Shown here one piece after another: positions 54,401 through 60,400 of a stretch of 64,000 nucleotides of DNA. The stretch's first letter is position 1. Every line of letters begins with the position of its first letter. The notes beneath the pieces are model-generated. The model ran no database searches. It was not told where the DNA came from and saw nothing but the letters and a program-made list of their open reading frames with translations. The translations under genes and the position numbers were made by a program. The stretch comes from Epiperipatus broadwayi (Eukaryota > Onychophora > Udeonychophora > Euonychophora > Peripatidae), in assembly GCA_028023455.1 (NCBI GenBank), contig JAQFVV010000013.1, forward strand, positions 7,720,411 to 7,784,410. The letters run 5' to 3'.

Positions 54401-57400
54401 CAAAATCAGTTATTAATGTTTAATTTTATATATTTGAGTTTGCTAATTTAATTGAATCATTTCCATTTTTTTTTTTTTTAATATTTATTGAATAAATTAT
54501 TTAAATGTATTAAATTTAAGTTGGGTGAAGATAGCTGTATAGATTCATTAACATTTAGTTATATTTTTATTTTATTTTCATATGATTAAAATATATAGAT
54601 ATCGGTAAATATGACATCTCATGCTGAGTGTCCAAACGTATTTATTCGTATATCTTTTAAGTTGTTGGTGTCAATGTGGCACTTTATGATGAGTGCCACG
54701 GGGTTTATTGTAAATTTCCCCATTGCAATTCCATCAATAACTATATTTTAATCGTTTATCTCTATTTTGAATGGATTTAATTTCAGGCTATTTATTTTGT
54801 GGTTAGGTCGATGGTGGTGGAGGGATATATGGGTGTTTATATCAATATAATGTGAAGCGTGTTTAGCATATAGGGCACAGCGCAATTGAATGCATGACCC
54901 AAAGATGTAGTCATTGCGTTGCAATAGACGCAGACGTCTTTCCTGCGCCATTGACTCCCTTTTTAGCTCTATGGATAGGGAACATAAGTCGGCATATAGA
55001 CCGCTCTCCCCCATACAAAGCATTTCTCTGTAATTATTGTATATACATGATTCCTTCTCCAGACAGACACACATTCCTGTACTGGACGAGGATCATGTCC
55101 TTCAAATAATATCACGCTGTCAGATGCACATTCCTGTCAGCATGGTTTTATGCTAGCATCTTCATATTGCATTGGTTGCGACTATATATCTGGAAACAGG
55201 CGTTGGTTTGGCTACAAACTTTGTCTGAGATTGAGTGATTGTTTTGAAAAGTTTGAGTAATCTTTGTAGCAATCTATACTCAACATTATAAAACAAACTT
55301 TTATAAAATGTCCATCTGTGCAGACTTTCTTAAATAACAAGTTAAATTTTAAAAAAATAATAACCAATTTAAAATGAATAGTAAAGATAAATTTTATTCC
55401 TCAATTTTAAATATTTATATATGTGCGTTAATAAATGTTTTTGTGTGTTATTACTGGAAGTGGCTTATTTTATTTATTTTTTTAAAAAAATATTTTTTTT
55501 TAGTATTAAAAATATATCTCTGCGTCTCCATGAGCTAGTGGCATGGGCTAACAGTCATAATAAAATAAAAAATATATGTAAAAATTAGATCTTAACAGTA
55601 CGTATCTGCCTACTATATAAATTTTCCAGGTTCAAATGGCCTGGTGGCGCCTTGTACGGCAGATACAGAACTATACACTTTCCCCGACCATTATAATACA
55701 TATATAGAGCTAAGGGACCTCGGATGATATACACATTTGTTCTTTGGGGCAGATATCTCTGAAGCAGGTACATGATAATTAACTCTACAAAATATAGTTT
55801 GAATAGATGATCACATAGCTCTCATGATCATGACCCACCAAGGCCTAAATACCAGGCTTTAACTTCTACAAAAAAAGGAAGGCTGTACTGGGTTGCTACA
55901 GTAATAAACAGTCCAATGACGGGGTAGGCTGGAATATGCTCGCCTCTGCAAGGCCATATCCAAGTCTCTATGAAATAAATGGATCCTGGTAAGAAGGAAT
56001 GAGCATCTTCCCCATAATCATTAATAAATCTCACCAACAGGCAGATACGATCCACTGCCCAATTGGTGATACAAAATGAAGGTCCACTGGGTCTGAAATA
56101 GAAAGGAATATTCCCGCATTTGCATGGATCATATTCAAAAGTTACCCAGCTATTAAATTTTCTAAAGCAGGGATATATGCCTGCTGATGAAATGCAATAA
56201 AATAATCATGAAATTAGTCAACTGCCTTAAATTTAAATCTATATATAAAATAAAACGTGAATGGTCATGTCATAAGTTTAATACGTGGATATGTACTACA
56301 TAGACTAAATCAAGGCCTACACAGTTATATATTCTAAAAAAAATTCTGCCGATATAATTATTCCCTGCTTAATTGGAGATCCGCCCCACAGATTTTACAA
56401 ATATAAGAATTATTGATATGACAGCCCAATAATTATATTTATTAAATTGTATCACAAGTTTTATCAAATGAACTATCATATCGTAGATTTCATTATTTAT
56501 ATCATCAGTTTTATAGAATTGAAAACCACGTATCTGGAGTATACATATATTGTTTCTTTCAAAACAGACAACAAAGTTTAAACTTTTATACTTTGTAAGA
56601 TTAAATTTTATTTTAAAACTGAAAGTTGTTTATAAATCAAATGTACGCAGTATGCATATATATCTGTCCCTTCTAAAAGAAAATAAAGTTTTAACTTTTA
56701 TTTTGCTAAACTCAGTTTTATTTTTTTTTAAAATGTTTATTAACCATTCATATTGCATTAATGGCTCAGATTATGTATTTGAAATAACAGATTTGTATAG
56801 ACAAGTTTAAATAGCAAATAAAAAAAAACAAATTAGAATCAGTGAAAGGAAGGGTTTAAATGTCTTGATTTGATTTAATTACTGGATTTCTTTTAGATGA
56901 CATCAAAATATTTTAGTCATTGAAAATATATTACTAAATTTATTTCCGTATGATTCTTAAACAATAAGTCTAGCAGATTTAAGAAAGATCAAGTATATTA
57001 CAAAAGTTGATCTTCCTTAATATCGAATTAATTAATCATAGGTCAAAATACAATAAGAAAATATTTTAAATAATGCAATAAAATATCTAAATAATACAGT
57101 AAGAAACATATTTTGCAGAATGATTAATATATAATTATTTAAGCAAGGAAAGAAAATATTAAAAGACTTTAGTTGTTTACCGGTAAATTTAAATTTATAA
57201 AGTTAAAATAATCACTATTTTAACAGTCCTTTGAAGGATTTTGGTAGATAGTCAAACACTACGCTGAACTTCCTGGTATAGTTCATTGATTCTATGGAGT
57301 AGTGTTCTTGGATGTTGGCTGGCTGGTCACTATTGTGACATTGTACTAAGAGCTTCCTATTGACTGCAATAGCATAGCATGTCAGCAACTTGGATTGTTA

Positions 57401-60400
57401 ATTCCAGGCAGAGATTTTAGCAGCATTGCATTTTATAGGATCAGGGAACTCCATACTCAGCTTTTTCAGAGATAACCAGAGAGATTGTTGCGATTTATTC
57501 ACTGGTCATGGCATGACATAATTTAACAGCTTAAAGAAAACTTTACAAGAAGTAACACTTTTTTTTTTGCTCCTATATATATCCTCAAAACAAAGGCATC
57601 CAGATGTTTTCAAATTAATTAATTTTAAAAGAGAAAATTATTTTCTTTACTATCTAAAAAAAATCTTGCTGATAGCAATCTTGATCTAGCTTAATTTTAA
57701 AATTTTACTAATTGCATTCTTTTTAATTAAATTCTGAATATCTTTAGTTTTATCTAATCTCCACAGTAAATATACATTTCTTTTCACCTTTTACCATAAT
57801 GACAATGACAACAATAAAATATAAATTCAAAAATTCGATTTTAATTTATACATTCTTTTGAACATCAATTGATTCTAATTAATTAGTTAAATTTTTTTTG
57901 CTGACTTGAACCTCCCTCCCTTACTATAACATTAAATTTCATAATAAAACTAAATTTTTTTTATACATTTGATTTTTCAAATGCCTTAGTATTATAACTT
58001 TATGGCAATAATATATAGACATGAAGCACATAGATATACGCATGTATATATATGACCGCTTCAATATATATATATATATTGAGAATAAGAAGAGTACCAA
58101 ACTCTCCATACAGTAGTGTTCTTATTAACAGCATAAGAAGTGGTGTTGATCATGTGATGTTTTGTTGGTTTTATATATATATATATTGTTTATTTTAAAA
58201 CAACTCAAACCTTGGTTTATAAAAAAGAGAAACCTCTTTGTTAAGATGAAATTAATGTTTACCATTTCCTGAGTGCATCTAAATATTGATTTTGTATTTT
58301 TTGATGAATCATATGCTGGTTGTAAAAAGCCTATGCAATCTTGAAAATTCAGTTATTGGAATATGTACTAATTCATTAACAACACTAGCAGATGCAGACT
58401 ACTCCCATAGAACAATATAGGCAGCATTACAGTTACAATAGCCACTATCAGTTGACTATATAACTTGTTGAATTATCTACTGTTATCCCTGATAAAATGA
58501 CGAAAGAAGGTCATCTATTGAATCTCATTTCAAGCTATTATACAAGTTGCATGGCTAGTTTATCTAAAACACAAACTATTAGTTAGAAAAGGCCCATGAA
58601 AATTTTATTTTGAGAATGAAGAAAATTATTTAAGACTTAACAATTTTTTAAAACCCAGAGAGTTTATAGTTTTTGTATTTTCTAAATCCACTTTTGTAAG
58701 TTAATATCAATCTAAACTACAAGAAACTATCTTCATTTTAAAGATAAAAGAATCTGCGAGTTAATCCACCAAGAATCTTATCAATAATCATAAACTATTC
58801 AAGAATTATCATGCAAGGAAAACCTTTCATTAAACTAAATAATAAAACTACATATTAACTACTTTTGTGAAAATGCTTGAAGTAAGATAAAAACTGCTCT
58901 TATTATTTTTTTTTTATTGTATTTAAACTCTTAATTTATTTACTTATTTTAATCATTTCTGGTAGTTGTTCCGACTGTGTAATGTGGCTGCGAGGCAATG
59001 CTGCGGTACCATCAACAACCCACAAGAAGCATGCAAGTGATAAACTTCTACACAAAAAAGGCTGAAAACATCGATGTAACAAAAATAAAAAATCGCTGAA
59101 AATTAAAATGAAAAACGCTGCACCACCCTGCCCCCCAGAATGAACAATTCTTTGCTGAAATGGACAAAGTGAAATGCCTAAAGCAAAATAAATTGGACAA
59201 AATTTTCTAAAATACAAATTAAAAAAAAAATTAGAAAATGCTATAAAATTCCAATTACAACAAAATCAGAAACACTTTTAATGCTAAATGGCAATGAAGC
59301 TCCATTAATGGCCAATGGACGGGAATTATAAAAACAGAATTTCACCAATATTTAGCCTTCAACATTTACAAATATGCCACCGTCATTTAATTGCTTCAAG
59401 TGTGTTAAAATCTATTTTCTGCAGTGATTATTCAACTCTGCTTCAATCTGTTTGAAGAAAACTACTCTAAGTAATTTTCCTCCAATAATCTTCAAAATCT
59501 GAGTGTTTCTATGAATAATTTTGCACCCAAAGCCTAAAAATTTGAACCTTTTTTTTTTTTTTGCCTATTTTCTGTGGAACTATAATTGTTTTCTGATTAT
59601 AATCTGCTGGTGCCATCTTTGTCATATTTTTGCTGCAAACATCCAAGTGCCTACTACAAATGCATGGAAAGAAATTGGTAAATATATATTTTTCTGTAAT
59701 CTTACTGCTTTTTATTTTTTAAATATTGATGAATTTAAATGATATGCCATAATTTCAAAGCAGCAAAATATTAATTTGATAAATTGAACCGGGAGGGTAT
59801 AAAAAGCACTGCTTTGTAGTCTATTTGAAAAGTACTTACTTTTTATGATGTGCCATAATTTCAAAGCATATTTGTAAATGTTGAAAACTAAATATTGATG
59901 AAATTCTGTTTTTATAATTCCCGCCCATCGGCCATTAATGGAGCTTCATTACCATTTAGCATTAAAAGTGTTTCTGATTTTGTTGTAATTGGAATTTTAA
60001 TAGCATTTTCTTGGGTTTTTTTTAAATTGTACTTTAGAAAATTTTGTTCGATTTATTTTGCTTTAGGCATTTCACTTTGTTCATTTCAGCAAAGAATTGT
60101 TCATTCTGGGGGGGGGGTGCAGCGTTTGACGTATAATTATTATACTCTTCAGTCATTATAGTGTTGAAAGTCAGTAATTTTTTTAAAAAAATTTACTGTA
60201 TTATCATCATTTTTCGTTTTAATGCTCCGTGCATTTCAGCAATTTCTTTTTTTTTTTGTCCATCGATCACTTCAGCAATTTCTTTTTTTTTTTTTTCTGT
60301 CCATCGATGATTTTACCATTTTTAATTCTTTTTTTTTTTTACATCTATGTTTTCAGCAATTTTTTATTTTTTGTTACATCGATGTTTTCTGCATTTTTTA

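Noticed and set aside
54748-55109. Opposing frames of 108 and 71 codons in the single-arm element
   Set aside because: They overlap on opposite strands; neither is preserved in the palindrome arms and no motif is recognised.
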